In this document: positions 33,937 through 45,991 of the stretch, piece after piece
Numbering within the stretch: position 1 is the first letter of the stretch
Layout of the letters: each line of letters starts with the position of its first letter
The notes under the pieces: model-generated
The model's input: only the letters and a program-made list of their open reading frames with translations
What the model was told of the DNA's origin: nothing
Databases searched by the model: none
Position numbers and translations under genes: made by a program
Source: Guyanagaster necrorhizus
Taxonomy: Eukaryota > Basidiomycota > Agaricomycetes > Agaricales > Physalacriaceae
DNA length: 64,000 nt
Direction: 5' to 3'
Assembly: GCF_019112545.1 (NCBI RefSeq)
Contig: NW_025064903.1
Coordinates: 156,765-220,764 of the forward strand

Positions 33937-34702
33937 TTTTACAGCGGGCGTTTGCAGAATGTGAGGTCCAGGTTAGAGGAGAGAACGTCGGTGATCGGAA
34001 CTGAAAGAAATTATGGTTGGTTTATAATAAACTGTGTGTACTTGTATTCTCTGTCCTTGAATATTTAAATGTGCGATTCAATCGTTTGTCTTCGAAACAT
34101 ATCCACAGGCGCCCCGGGCCGTCCTGTTCCGAAGATGGATATGACTCAAGATCGCCGACTGCTTTCCTCCACTACAATGACCGGGTTCGCCATCAGCTAT
34201 TTTTCTTCAGCATCATACACCGGGAACCTCCGACCGACTTGCAAATGATCCTGGACTTCCAAAATCCGAAAGAACGAGAATAACGGTTCGAGTAAGCGTC
34301 CCTCGACAAAGTAACGCCAAGTTCAGTCTATCCACGCAGGCAGAAAAATAAGGAAAGAGCATCTTGAAGACTACAATTTTGGAAACATGACAGTTGCAAG
34401 AATTGCAAGTATCATCATCAATGCGTGATAAAGGTCAGCTCTTGCTTAGTTCAGTGTACAATCAATCAGAGCGAAACCAGAGTTTAGTTTGACCACAAAA
34501 CGTCTCCAAAAACGATATAAATTGCTAAGTATACAACTCAGTTAGCGGCTACTTCCACTAGGTAACAAGGATCACTTAGGGTTCCAAGGTCAGCCCAAGT
34601 CAACATCCCCCCCCAACATTGGTATATTCGCGCGCCTTCACCATAAATCACCTAGAAATACAGATCGCACCATAATACATGGCGATGCGCAGGATGCTAC
34701 AA
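33937..34702. other. Shared 3' region between two convergent genes
   Basis: 766 bp between the stop of the YGFGG gene and the stop of the GLEBS-like gene. No gene or repeat was recognised apart from a C8 run near 34610. Confidence 0.5.
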
Positions 34703-35602
34703 TCAGAACAGACGAAGTGCGGGCCGAGCAGGAACCACAGGTACCGCCGACGCGCTCATGATCTCAGTAGATGTCATCTCTTTACCAGCCAGAAGATATG
34801 CAACGTGCAGCTCCTGTGGCAACACAGTTTCGTTAGCTTTAGCTTCCAGACTTGGACAGGACGGAAAACGTACTTCAAAACTATGTTGCGAATAGGCGTT
34901 CTGGGCTGTTATGCTAGCAAAGACTTCCCCATTGGTGTCCGACACGAGTGTACTTTGCATGGGCGGTAGTAGTATTGTACTTTGAAGGAGTGGTAATGTG
35001 CTTTGGATAGGCGGCAATGTATTTTGGATGAGTGGCAAGGTGGACGGCAAGGTACTTTGGGTTGGAGATCCCAAGCCAAAGGAAAAGACTGGAGCCTGCA
35101 GGGACGCCATGGACGGAGGTAGCATTTTATTTCCCTTTTCATACGCCTGACAACGCAATTCCTAACACGAAGGTAAATTGAACCCATCCAGTCGTATCCT
35201 CCCCCGACGTACCTCTGGGCTGTACCCAACATACCTCGGAGCCGCCACGATCGACTGAAAGTACTCCTCCGCCACGCGCGTCTGCTCCCACAGTTGGAAA
35301 TCGGGTGACGCTGCTGATTTCTGCTTCGGGAGGCGTTGGGGCTCGAAGAGCGGTGGGAGGCCCAAGGTGGCGCGTTCGAGCGATGCGATGGGTATCTGGG
35401 GACACGGGGCGGGCGGACGGCCTGTTGTGGAGTATGCCTTTAGGTAATCATCTATACGGACTTCCTAGGATCGTAATTATGGTCAGGGAAAGGAAGGCGG
35501 GGGTACTTGGGGAAGCAGGATGACTACCTCGAAACTCTTCCCTTGGGGACCATCTTGTATTGCCACCGCAATGCACATACAAATTTCCGTGTCGGCATCC
35601 AT
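34703..35602 (-). CDS. Protein with three GLEBS-like (Nup98-type) motifs, 241 residues
   Basis: Exons 35602-35528, 35464-35213, 35161-34874 and 34813-34703 each hold a whole number of codons, and all three introns are phase 0. The start has a strong context (CCACCATGG). Three copies of one motif appear: GKSFE/EVRIDDYLKAY, then EYFQSIVAAPRYVGYSPE/ELRCQAY, then EVFASITAQNAYSQHSFE/ELHVAYL. The slash marks the intron, which falls at the identical position each time. The block S-F-E-E-[LIV]-R-x-x-D-Y resembles the GLEBS segment by which Nup98/Nup116 binds Rae1/Gle2. Motif 1 is followed by TTGRPPAPCPQIP. A QSTLP-type repeat and a few FG-like dipeptides lie between motifs 2 and 3. A nucleoporin-like or Rae1-binding role is inference; the exon structure is direct reading. 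Confidence 0.75.
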
Positions 35603-37268
35603 GGTGGTGGTCGTGAAGGAGGTGGGGTTGGCCTGGTAATACCTGGGCCTGTTGTCGCTGGTGGGCGCTTGAGGGCAGAAAGGCTGGCCTGCCCTAAAGT
35701 GCACGTGGTCCGGGAACACGCGGATGTTGGATCGGGGTCCGGTCCGAAGTTCCGCTCCCAATCGACTGTTTTTAATTTAACTTTCTGCTAATACGAAGCA
35801 GTAAACGACGGCACTGGAGATGCATCTGGGGAACACTGGGAATCTGACTGATTATCCCGTCTCGTCGCGAGGACTACGACCGTCATTTCCGTCAGGGCTT
35901 CGAACCGAAATTTTTTTCTATTAAATAAATTCGGGTTCGCATCTCGCCAGGGTCTTTCTTGCCGTCATATTTGGTTCTTTGGCGACTTTAGACTCATTGA
36001 TTTGGGTTGCAATGGTGGCGCAACCAGATGACTTTTTGTTAACATACACTGAGCATTGTTCCCCCCCGCTATTTGGCCCGGTGGATACACCGTGCCGGGC
36101 CCTAGAGACAGCGTTAGATGGGCTCTGGCCTTGTGACTGCTCTTGGCCTTTGCTTGGTTTTAAAGGAAGCTTTATCATTTATCGGTGTTGTGAGAAGGTC
36201 GCCAGACCTTTGTTGCTGAATAATGGAACCCTTTGCTCTTGAAGCACTGTGTTTCCCTCATAGCAAGTCAGAAACCCTTTGTGCTCCGCTCGGAATTGTT
36301 GGTGGAATCATTACCGGCAGAGCGAGCATGCGGCGTTAAGTCTGGGCTTTCCATCTTTGTGGGTCCGAGCAGGTCCAATGTTCCGTGGGCTTATCCTTAT
36401 CCTGTTTTGAAGCCCATGAACTGTTGTGCCAATTTTCTTGAACATGGACACGAAGATCGCCCTTAGAAGTTCCCAGTGACACGTTCTCGGTTGAAGGATG
36501 GGGATTGTCATGGATACCACCGTAAGCGCTTTTTTACACTATGGACCAGGTCCGAGTCGGCTGACGGCATTCTTTTGCCCACGATGGTACTTTTTATACA
36601 AGCAATGTCGAGCCATGCAATGACTTGCACTTTTCCTCCCGCTAGGTCCCCGTTTGGTTTCCCCTTTCCTTCTTGTTCGTGAAGCATCCACGTCGATTTG
36701 CGGAAAAAAAACAATCCATGGGCGCTTGGTTGGAGTTGGAATACGCTGAAGAGGCCTTTGATACCTATGCAGAGATCGGGTAAGTGGGTATCATCACATG
36801 ATTCACCACTTAAAAGTTAGTCACGCCCACGTGCAAGGGAGATGGTGCCTGGTCCTGAAAGCCCCCTCCGCATTTTTAGCTGTCATCTTCCAATGCGCTG
36901 TATGTATATACATTTTTTTTTGGTTTGACTTGGAAGAGGTTCTTATTTTACGTTCGGTGACAGTTTTTATATCATAGGGAGAACGTGCATTTCGTATCAC
37001 TGAGTCGGAGTCAATTGTGTCGGTATTCCGTACCCTGTCCGACTCGGAGTCATATTTCTGCCCTCTCTTGTCTTTATTCTTGGTATAGATTACTCGTAAC
37101 CATCTAGTAGTAAATGATATCTGACTGGACTTGTATTAGCTGTAAAGTTACAACGCTCCATGTCGTAAGGTTAGGGTTCCAAATTAGGCAACGTGCACGC
37201 GCCACCTGCTTACATATGCTTTTCACTTCATTTCTCGACTTTGCACCTCAATATTTCCATTGACGGCG
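35603..37268. other. Divergent upstream region between the GLEBS-like gene and NST1
   Basis: 1.67 kb with no recognised gene. Two near-copies of a (G)ACTCGGAGTCA-like element lie at about 37001-37013 and 37043-37054 upstream of NST1 and could be a binding site pair. Short C and T runs occur. Confidence 0.45.
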
Positions 37269-40187
37269 ATGGCGCCAGTAGGGAGGCAGCCAAGTCAGGT
37301 ATCCATTGGGAAAAAGCCTATGGCGTATCCTACGACGCAGCCGCAGGCAACGCCAGCGCCAGCGAAGAGTGCACGCGCCGCATCGAAAGCCCCGATTCCA
37401 CCGAATGCGTATAACAATAACACGACGACGAACGCCCATCACCACCCGTCGCCACCGCCGTCGAAGCGGCCGCCAGCAACGATGGTGCCGAGCATCACCA
37501 AAGCCAACAAAATCTGGAGCACGAGCAGCACGGAAGAGCGCGAACGGATCAAGGATTTCTGGCTTGGCTTAGGCGAGGAAGAGCGCCGGAATCTCGTCAA
37601 GATTGAAAAAGATACGGTGCTGAGAAAGATGAAGGAGCAGCAGAAGCATAGTTGTAGCTGTGCCGTCTGCGGTAGGAAGAGGCGAGTCCATCAAAGGATT
37701 TGATTTATTTTTTTATTTCTGTAACTCACGCTATTTACAGAAACGCTATTGAGGAAGAGCTGGAGGTGCTGTACGATGCATACTACGAGGAGCTCGAACA
37801 GTATGCTCACCTCCAGCAGCGGTACGTCTCTTCGGGTGGCCCTCCGCCACCTGGTCCAGGGCCCTTCCCCGGATCCGTGGAGCTCGACAAACACGGCGCC
37901 GTCATCAACCACAGTCCGAAGAAGACGGCCGCGAAGCGACCTCAGTCTGTCCAGCAGCAGCAGCAGCAACAACGGAAATCGGGCGTGGTAGCGCCACCAC
38001 CTACTCCCAATCGCACCAAGCAGCGGCATAAGCATCCGAGTGATTTTGACGACGACGAGGATGAAGAGGGAGAGGAAGAGGAGGAAGAGGAAGAGGATGA
38101 ATACGAAGTTATGGACGAGGAAGAAGGCGATGATGAGTACGAGGAGGACGATGAGGAGGAAGAGGCACCACCTGTACAGGTAAAACCTCCGGCGCAGCCA
38201 CAACCTCCACCCACCAAACCCGCTCGAGACGGCCTATTCAGTCTTGGGAGCAGTTTGACTGTTACTGGTCCGGGGAACATCCTCACGGTAGCTGACGATC
38301 TGCTCAAGAACGACGGGCAAAAGTTTCTTGAGATGATGGAGCAACTGGCTGAGCGACGGATGCAGCGAGAGGAAGAGGCCGCAGGAGATGTTGAGAGTGA
38401 CAGCGAGGATGATGATGACGAAGATGAAGACGACGAAGACGGCGAAGGTGATGACGAGGACGAAGATGATGACGATGATGATGAGGAAGACGACGAGGAA
38501 GAGGAAGAGGTGTGATTGAGTTCACCCTACCTGACTGTAATCTTACTCGTTGCAGATTCTCACCGAAGAGCAGAAGATGGAGGAAGGCAAGCGCATGTTC
38601 TCCATCTTTGCAGCGCGAATGTTCGAGCAGCGAGTGCTCCAGGCTTATCGAGAAAAGGTGGCACAGGAGAGGCAACTGCAGCTTCTACGCGAGCTCGAGG
38701 ATGAGGACAAACTGACGAAGGAGAAAGAGATGAAGAAGCAGCGCGAGAAGGAAAAGAAGAAGGACAAGAAGCGGTGTGTGACTTGAACGTCTAAACGGTG
38801 ACTGTTGGCCTTACATTATTGCAGACAGCAGAAACAGGCTAAAGAGTCGGAAAAGGCGCAGAAAGCTGCTTCGAAAGCTGCGGAGGAGGCGGAAGCCAAG
38901 GCTCGACAGTTGCAGCTGGAAAATGAACAGCGCAAAAAGCGAGAGGAGGAACGGCTGAAGAGAGAGACTGCGAAGAAGGCGCAAGACGAGGAAAGGGCGA
39001 AGAAGGAGGAGGAAAGGAAGAGGAGGATTGCTGAGGAGCGTGAGCGAGATGAGAAGAAGAAGAAGGAAAAGGCTGAGAAGGAGAGACTAGAGCGTAAGGC
39101 TAAGGAAGAGAAAGAGAAAGCTGAACGAGAAAAGGTGAAAAAAGAAAGGGAAGAACGCGAGAAGGAAGAGCGAATTGAGCGAGAGAAGAAGGCTGCGAAA
39201 GAGAAGGAAGAACGCGAAGCGAGGGAGAAGGAACTTAAGGAAAAGGAAGCCAAGGAGAAAGAGCGTTGGGCAGTATTGGCGCAACAGCAACAACGCGTCA
39301 AGAATGCACGTGCCAGTGCGCCTTCGACACCGCCCAGGAATCCATCGTCCTCAAGCCAGTCCCGAGGCAGTGTCAATGGCGCCGCGTCCAAGAAGATCCT
39401 CAACAAACCGTCTCTTGCGGCTATGCCCATCGCATCTTCGTCTTCGAGCTCGTCCTCGATCCCGCGAGCTCCCCGCCCAATCCTCGCGCAACCGATCCCT
39501 CAATCGCAGCCAGTGATGGCTCAAGTCCCGCAGATCCCGCCTTCCCAGACGCCCATCTACATCCCGCCGCAAGCCATGTCTCCACGCGTCCCCGCGTTCG
39601 TGCCTCCGTTTGGGTTCACGCCTCCACAGCCGCTCCAGCCGTCTCCAATGCCGAGGAACTACCCTTCTGGTGCGTTCGAGACCCACAACCACACGCACTA
39701 CGTCCCCCCGCCGCCGCCTCCACGACAACCGCCGCAGCCGATTGGACCCCCGCCCAAGAGCCGCCGCACGTCGACGTCTGTGGATGCTGCTGGCCCAGGA
39801 CCGATCACGCGGCCTGTGATCGCGCCAATCGCTCGCCCCGAAGGTGGCGGGAGTGGCTCGGGATCCCCGAACAGACGATCTCCGAGTCCCAAGGGCGTCG
39901 TGCTGGGGTCGTCGGCGTTGGCCGCGGACGACGATGAGGTCGTCGTTGGTGGAGGTGGAAGACGAGGCGGAGCTAACCCGTCTTGGGGGACGAACGAGGT
40001 GACAAGGACACCTTGGGGTCCTCCGGTCCCGCCTGTGTCCGTACATCCGCCGTACGGTAATCGTAATGGGCCTCCTTTAAACACTGGCGGGCTCTGGGCT
40101 TCGCCCTCACAGGAGTGGCATCCTGCCACACCCTCGCCGGGCCAAGCTGGATTCTTTGCGACCGCATATAACTCACCGCCTCCATAA
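37269..40187 (+). CDS. NST1: NST1-type stress response protein
   Basis: Exons 37269-37681, 37741-38509, 38556-38773 and 38825-40187 give 920 residues. NST1 is a cytosolic, largely disordered and coiled-coil protein that affects salt tolerance in yeast. The conserved core is [66 protein letters not shown] and [20 protein letters not shown]. Long Asp/Glu tracts follow, then a Lys/Glu/Arg coiled coil of about 160 residues and a Pro/Ser-rich tail. The first intron (37682-37740) is best read as GC-AG (AG/GCGAGT). The start at 37269 is the first ATG in frame and precedes a low-complexity head. It is convergent with NEO1, the stops being about 97 bp apart. Confidence 0.88.
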
Positions 40188-40283
40188 ACTGTTTTGATCC
40201 ATCATCCATTTACATTTTAACTCACGTAGCGACAAGAATACATTATCAATATCCAAAATGGTGTGTGGTATCTGTGTGAGAGA

Positions 40284-43200
40284 TCATAGTTTGCTGGATG
40301 CAGCTGGTGCGACTCTACTTCGAATGAGCTTGATTATATACAATGGTAGCGCGCTGATGGCGACGATGACGGCAACCTTCCATCCAAATCCCAGTGTAAC
40401 GACGAAAGACAGATCTGTAAGCTGTGAGATGATGGCAACATCGGTAGATGAACGAGGCCCTACCAAAGTATTCAGGTAGAAAGGCAATGCTAATAATATA
40501 GAAGAACAGGGTAACAATTTCTGATACCACCATGTAGGGGTGCCTGAAAATCGTCGTCACAAGGTCAGGGAAAGAAGATCCTGAAAACGTAAAGGGCTAC
40601 CGACCATGTCGTGATCTCCAGTGCCACCATGATGAGTTCATTAAGGACGAGTGCGGTGAAGGATATGGAGACGATGTGCAGAAACTCGTTCTCGAACAGG
40701 ACCAGGGACATGATCATTATCGCCGCACCTATTGGTCTCGTTCAGTTTCACACACTAGGGAGCCCCAGAATTCAGAACGCTCCGATCACGGGATGATGTT
40801 GGAAGGCATCATCGCGACGAACTGAATTCCCCGCACTCCCCAGAGTGATAGTTTGCCTAAGTCTTGGTGGGAGTCTCTTACCTTGATATAGACTGATCAT
40901 CAGCCACTGAAAGAAGGTCTTATACGACAAGGCCCGGCCCTAAAATCCATGGTAAGCGTTATCCGGCAGAAGCGAGAGATAGATCACAGCATACCTTGGT
41001 CAACTCCTTGTACAACTCCGGGTATAGTAGCGCAACGTCCTCGTCTACATCACGATCCAACACGAGCGAGAATACAGGAGCCATCGTATAAATCGTCGCA
41101 TACCCCACCATCAGCATCCCCTGGTAAAGCGCAATGGGAGCGAAATAGAAGATGGCCGAGAACACGGCCTGCATGATGGAGATGATCAATCCCCGGTGGA
41201 TGACAAACTGCGCGAGCTTCGCCGAGCGTCGATAAGAATTCCTTCCGTGCCATAGGAGGAGCTTCGTTAGGTGGCTGAACTGGATGACAGAAAAGTCAGC
41301 CGCGAGAGAGGCTTGTTTGCCTTCTTTTCCGACGATACCGACTCCTACATCGGCAGCCTGGATCATGCTGACATCGTTACCGCCGTCGCCGATACAACAC
41401 ACGCGTTTCCTCGTATGTCTCCTGATGAGACGTGCCACGTCCGCTTTCTGGGTCGGCGAGCAACGGCAGGCGACGACCGCAGATAGTTTGGTGGCTATTT
41501 CGATGAACTCATTCTTGAAGAGATTGAGACAAAGCTATTATCGTGACATCAGTAAAAGCGTAACCCAAGCGGTTGATAAGCATACCTGTAATGATTCCCC
41601 ATCAATGACCAGACAACAATCCAGCTTCGACTGCAAAAACTCCAGCTGGTCTCGAACCTCATCGGAAGTCTTCACTGCAAAGCCTGTTTAGGACGAGAGC
41701 AACCAGAAAAGAATGTACACCTACGCTTTGCAACCTCATGTATATACTGATTGCGAGCGACTAGCTTCGTCGAGATAGCTATGCATCTCGCGGTCTCGAT
41801 CTTGTCTCCCGTCAACATCCAGATCTTGATCCCGGCGTTTCTGAGTAGTTCCAACGTGGACTTGACATCATCCTGAAGCTTATCTTCGACGCCCGTCAGT
41901 CCTAGGAGCTCGAGATCATGTTCCAGGTACTCTGACACCACCGCAGCCATAGCCTCGTTCCGTCCATCCAGCTTGACACTGGCTTCATGGTACTGCTGCT
42001 TGAACTCGTTGTACGACTGCCCGCCCAACCGTTTCCTCGCCATCACCAACGTACGCAAACCTTCGCGGGCCATATTACCGGTCTCTTCCTCTAACCAATC
42101 GTTCCGTTGGACGATTTTGGCCATCACGACGTCGGCACCCTTCTGCAGGAACGTGATCTCCCCCGTCTGAACATCTCGGACGACGATACCCATGCGCTTT
42201 GATTCGGATGTGAAAGGGAATATCTCGAGCACTTCGAATATAATCCTCGATCCGGTGGGCGTCTGCAACTCGATCTTGGTACGGTCTCTGAACACCAGGG
42301 TGAGGCCGATCGATTGTGTCCATTGCACAATGGCGACTTCGTCGGGAGAGGAAGCTTGATAGGTGACTGAACCATCGTCATTGGTAACCGGAGTGACCTG
42401 AGTAGATGGATGATTGAAAAATGCAATCCGGGATGGGAATGAAACGGCTTTACATTATGGCACAGAGCCAGACTCAAAGCCACATCACGCACTCGTGATG
42501 ACATGTCTCTTCGTCCACGGGTGGCTAGTTGGGCTCCTGTGGGCATCGTACCCTGCCGCACGTGTGCTACAAAGAACGTTTAGACCGGAGAAACCAATTT
42601 AATCGCAAGTAAAATGCCTTGATCAGCCCCGAATGCTACAGCCAGTTGATGAGCGACTTCGTCCATGGAATCAAAGCCATACGACATGGTTCCCATATGG
42701 AGCTTCTTCATTTCCATCTCTAAGTGCAGTATAAGACAGCGCACCAACCAGCAAAGAAGATCCCGTACCATTCTGCGTCAGTGTGCCAGTCTTGTCACTT
42801 AACAGATACTCGATCCTCCCAAGTTCCTCAGGCAGAGTGCTGGTCCGTACTATCGTGTTCGGAATCTCGGAATCGTTCATGATTTGTTGCGCGTACACAG
42901 TTTTGCCCATGTCCAGATTGACACGTAAACTGTGGACACCATATTAAAAAGCACGACATAACGTGCATTGCGTGACATACCTGATGGGAATGATCGAGGA
43001 GAAAATAATTAAGAAACGGAGAAGATAGATGTACCAAGAACCCCTGAATCCGTTGAGTGCGACCAGAACTAAGGACAAGGCGAATGTCACAGCGCAAAGG
43101 ATCTGATAAAGTATATATGAGGAGACTGCTTCGCTTTCAAATATATATTGCAAACCTTGGCCAGTTTATTGATTTCCAGGTCTAGCAAGCCGACTTTCGT

Positions 43201-44594
43201 CCCCGGATGACTTGTGTTCATAACAGCCCGTGTTTCGGAGCCGGTGTAGACGATAAATCCGACGGCGTTTCCAGCAGCGAGAACTGTGTTGGACCATAGC
43301 ATGTTCTCGGCAGTTAACGGTGCCACCGAAGGTGGCAATGGATGTAGAGGGACGTCGGATTGGCTCTGTGATAAAACTTGAGGGGGACCATTGAGAGTAA
43401 ATGTCCCTATGAATGAGTGGATATCCTTGATGGGTGCATCAGCTGTAATTTCATCAGCTCAGAACGTTATGGTAAGGCAAATGAACTTGCCATATATCTC
43501 AGCATCAAGCCTTACGAGGTCACTCTCGTCGAGTTTTTGACATTCCGATATTGCGGCGCGCAATTTCCAGTCTGTCTCTCCGTCGAGCTGGTCAGTACGG
43601 ATGAAACAAGTTCCGGAAGCATCCGATGTGTGTAGCAGAACCATGTCAGCCGGTACCCGCTGGTTCTTCTCTAGCCTAACTAGATCACCAACGCGTAGAG
43701 AGGACGAAGGGACGGACCGCGTATTTGCATGGGTGTCAAGGTATGCATTGTGGTGGGAGGATGCGTCGGTCGAAGAGGAAGGTGGCGCAATGACGAGGTA
43801 TTTCTGTGAGTTGGCCTCTCGGTCCCGAAGGTAACGTTTGTAATCGTCGTACGCCTCTTTCCCCATCGTGACAAAGAGAACAAATGCAAGGGGCGCGATG
43901 TAAGTAACAATAAATCCTAGTTTCCGGTTAAAATATAAAGAAAGATAGAATTCAGACAGCATACCAATCTTCAGCGCCGGTATAAGCTGAGACAGGGCCA
44001 CCAGCAGGAAGTATAGATTGAAGAAGAACTTGAATTGTTCGTAGAAAACGATAGGGAAGAAAGTGAAGGCATTATACTTTTGATTACGAACGATATTTGG
44101 AGGATACCGAGATTGTAATTTGTCTGAGAAAAAAGTAAGGGGCGTATTCAGTGATATGACGGCTGGATGTGCACCTGGCGGCCGGAATGGTATTGTACGG
44201 GACTCATCTTTCTGTGAACTCTTACCCTTGGATAATATTGATGCAGATCTCTGGCAGCGACATTAGCGTGTACAAATTTTTCAAAGTACCAATAACATAC
44301 GGGTTTCCGCACCTCTCTGAAAGGCGTCTCCTCTACATATCCTTCTTCCTCATCATACATTTCTCCTCCCAGCAAACTGGTCTCTTCTTCTGGATTGCCT
44401 GCATAGCGGTCCTTCCGTGACTTCTTCACTGCCGTGATCGTGGACGTAACTGCTGCGATTGGACTAGGCATAGTAGTTCGGTTGTCGGGAGAGTCGGCCG
44501 ACCCGGGGCCAGAGTCGATATCAGTATCGTTTAGTTGAGTGTATCCAGCGCGATTGTTGTGTTTTCGAAGAGAACGAAGAGGAATATCTGTCAT
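40284..44594 (-). CDS. NEO1: NEO1-type phospholipid flippase (P4-ATPase)
   Basis: The ATP-driven pump moves aminophospholipids to the cytosolic leaflet of Golgi/endosome membranes. The start at 44594 is [14 protein letters not shown]. The Neo1/ATP9 group is shown by [21 protein letters not shown] (spliced) and [20 protein letters not shown]. Catalytic elements run in order: DGETDWKLR (actuator), [11 protein letters not shown] with the phosphorylated Asp near 42800, [12 protein letters not shown], and [20 protein letters not shown] near 41390. The last membrane helices include [20 protein letters not shown], then [14 protein letters not shown], ending PAASSKL. Many short introns break the gene. 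The tail SKL resembles a peroxisomal targeting tripeptide, probably by chance. Neo1 usually works without a Cdc50 partner and has a short C-terminus, as here. Confidence 0.9.
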
Positions 44595-45264
44595 GAACTA
44601 CCGTCCGGTACTGCCGCCAAATACGTTCAGAACCTGGCGAGATGCCGGAGCCTTTGAGTGGGAAATTAAAGAGAAAGGAAAAGGTGGCCTTGGCCGTAGA
44701 AATGTAGGCAGTAGGAGAGAACTCAGGGGAGGATGTCGTGCTCGACGTCGACGTCAACGTTGAAAGTATTTGGACCACATGGCGTAAGCAAGCTTAGCAC
44801 AGCCGCACAATATTCGGCTTTTCGGTCCGGAGCCATCCCAACTGATCCCCTGAGCATTGCCCTCAATCTGATCCCAAGCATTCTTGATGCATCCTATTCT
44901 CCACATCGAGACTCTAAAGGAACTTGGTCGTATTCAGCAATTTTAGCTTCCTTATGCTCAAAATATAGAAGTGACTGGATGAATATACTACAAAAATGAT
45001 TCATTGATTGTAATATTATAGCGCGCTGTGGTACTGTAGGACCAAACCAAATATTTCTCCAAGTGCCTATGTCCTGCATCTTTCTTCTCCTCTTGTGATG
45101 CCAACAATAGTGCTGATATTAGGTTCGACACGGTTTGTTTCCTCCTTTCTGGGAGGCACTACCAATGACTCTGGGCCTTCCAGCTTCGATGGCCCGGGCA
45201 GGGCACCGATGCCCTTTTTGGATGCGAATAAAGGGGATGACGACTTGGGTCGTGAACGAAGGAA
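44595..45264. other. Intergenic upstream of NEO1
   Basis: 670 bp between the NEO1 start and the 3' end of the second YGFGG copy. No gene, RNA or repeat was recognised. Confidence 0.5.
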
Positions 45265-45540
45265 TCATGGAAGGAAGGCCTTTGATGAGGATTTCGATTT
45301 CTTCGGTATGGGGGAGGGTGCATGACCACCGAATCCATAGGCCGACTGGAGTTGTGCAAACGCAGAGGAATAGTTCTGCTGAGAAGACACAAAAGAGGTT
45401 GTATGAATTGGGATGTTTGGAAAGACCTCGTGAATGAATTGCAGGGGACCATTATGACGGTGAAAGGTGTAGAAAGCTTGATAGGTGGTCCTGTTGCTGT
45501 AGGCAAACGTGTCCCTTGCTCTTATATGAATGTGCTGAAA
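45265..45540 (-). pseudogene. Second 'YGFGG' small protein copy, no in-frame ATG
   Basis: The minus strand reads HTTSFVSSQQNYSSAFAQLQ, then SAYGFGGHAP and a Lys/Ser-rich end (KKSKSSSKAFLP). This is clearly related to the 93-residue protein at 33655. The open frame extends upstream through a TATA element without meeting an ATG. The only nearby ATG (about 45464) is in another frame, and no splice I tried links it in phase. Either a start codon was lost, an upstream exon is missed, or a non-AUG codon is used. The homologous coding core itself is undamaged, so loss would be recent. Confidence 0.55.
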
Positions 45541-45542
45541 TG

Positions 45543-45549
45543 TTTTATA
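45543..45549 (-). promoter_or_regulatory. TATA box of the second YGFGG copy
   Basis: TATAAAA on the minus strand, about 85 bp upstream of the only nearby (out-of-frame) ATG, at a position comparable to the element at 33552 of the paralogue. Confidence 0.45.
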
Positions 45550-45688
45550 CCCTTTCGTAGCCCTTGACCCTATGAGAAACAAGCCTTCGTTTGCGATCTA
45601 CGATTCCATTCCGCAGCCGGATCCAACGAGCGATAAATATCATGAAATCAATTGGGTTTCTAGCGCTTCATGCCAAGAAAGGTAGAGT

Positions 45689-45706
45689 GCTAACCGAAAG
45701 GTTAGC
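45689..45706. repeat. Perfect hairpin with GAAA tetraloop
   Basis: GCTAACC GAAA GGTTAGC: a 7-bp perfect stem closed by a GNRA-type loop. A second imperfect stem (CCGGA...TCCGG) follows within 30 bp. It lies in otherwise empty sequence upstream of the second F-box gene. The context recalls part of a tRNA, but no cloverleaf can be folded. Confidence 0.4.
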
Positions 45707-45991
45707 GGGCGACCGGAAGTGCGAATCCGGGCCGGCAGCCGCCGACGCGTCTATGACGTTTTACGAGGAGCTCCTATCCTTTGAGCAATTTCCATCCTCT
45801 TTCTGGTGAACCATCCTCCAGCACCTCGGCGTCCCTCAGCGAGAATTTAACAAGGTGACTAACTATCCGACTTCTTCCCAAGCTAAATCGGAAGACAGAG
45901 TCGTGGCCAGTAAGTCTAGAACATTCATTTGTCGGCCTCTGATTCACTGTCTCCAACGTCATACAGGCATATAAGCAACAGTCCCATACCA

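Noticed and set aside
38816..39430. 204-codon minus-strand frame inside NST1
   Set aside because: It is the mirror of the Lys/Glu coiled coil and consists of Ser/Phe/Leu filler.
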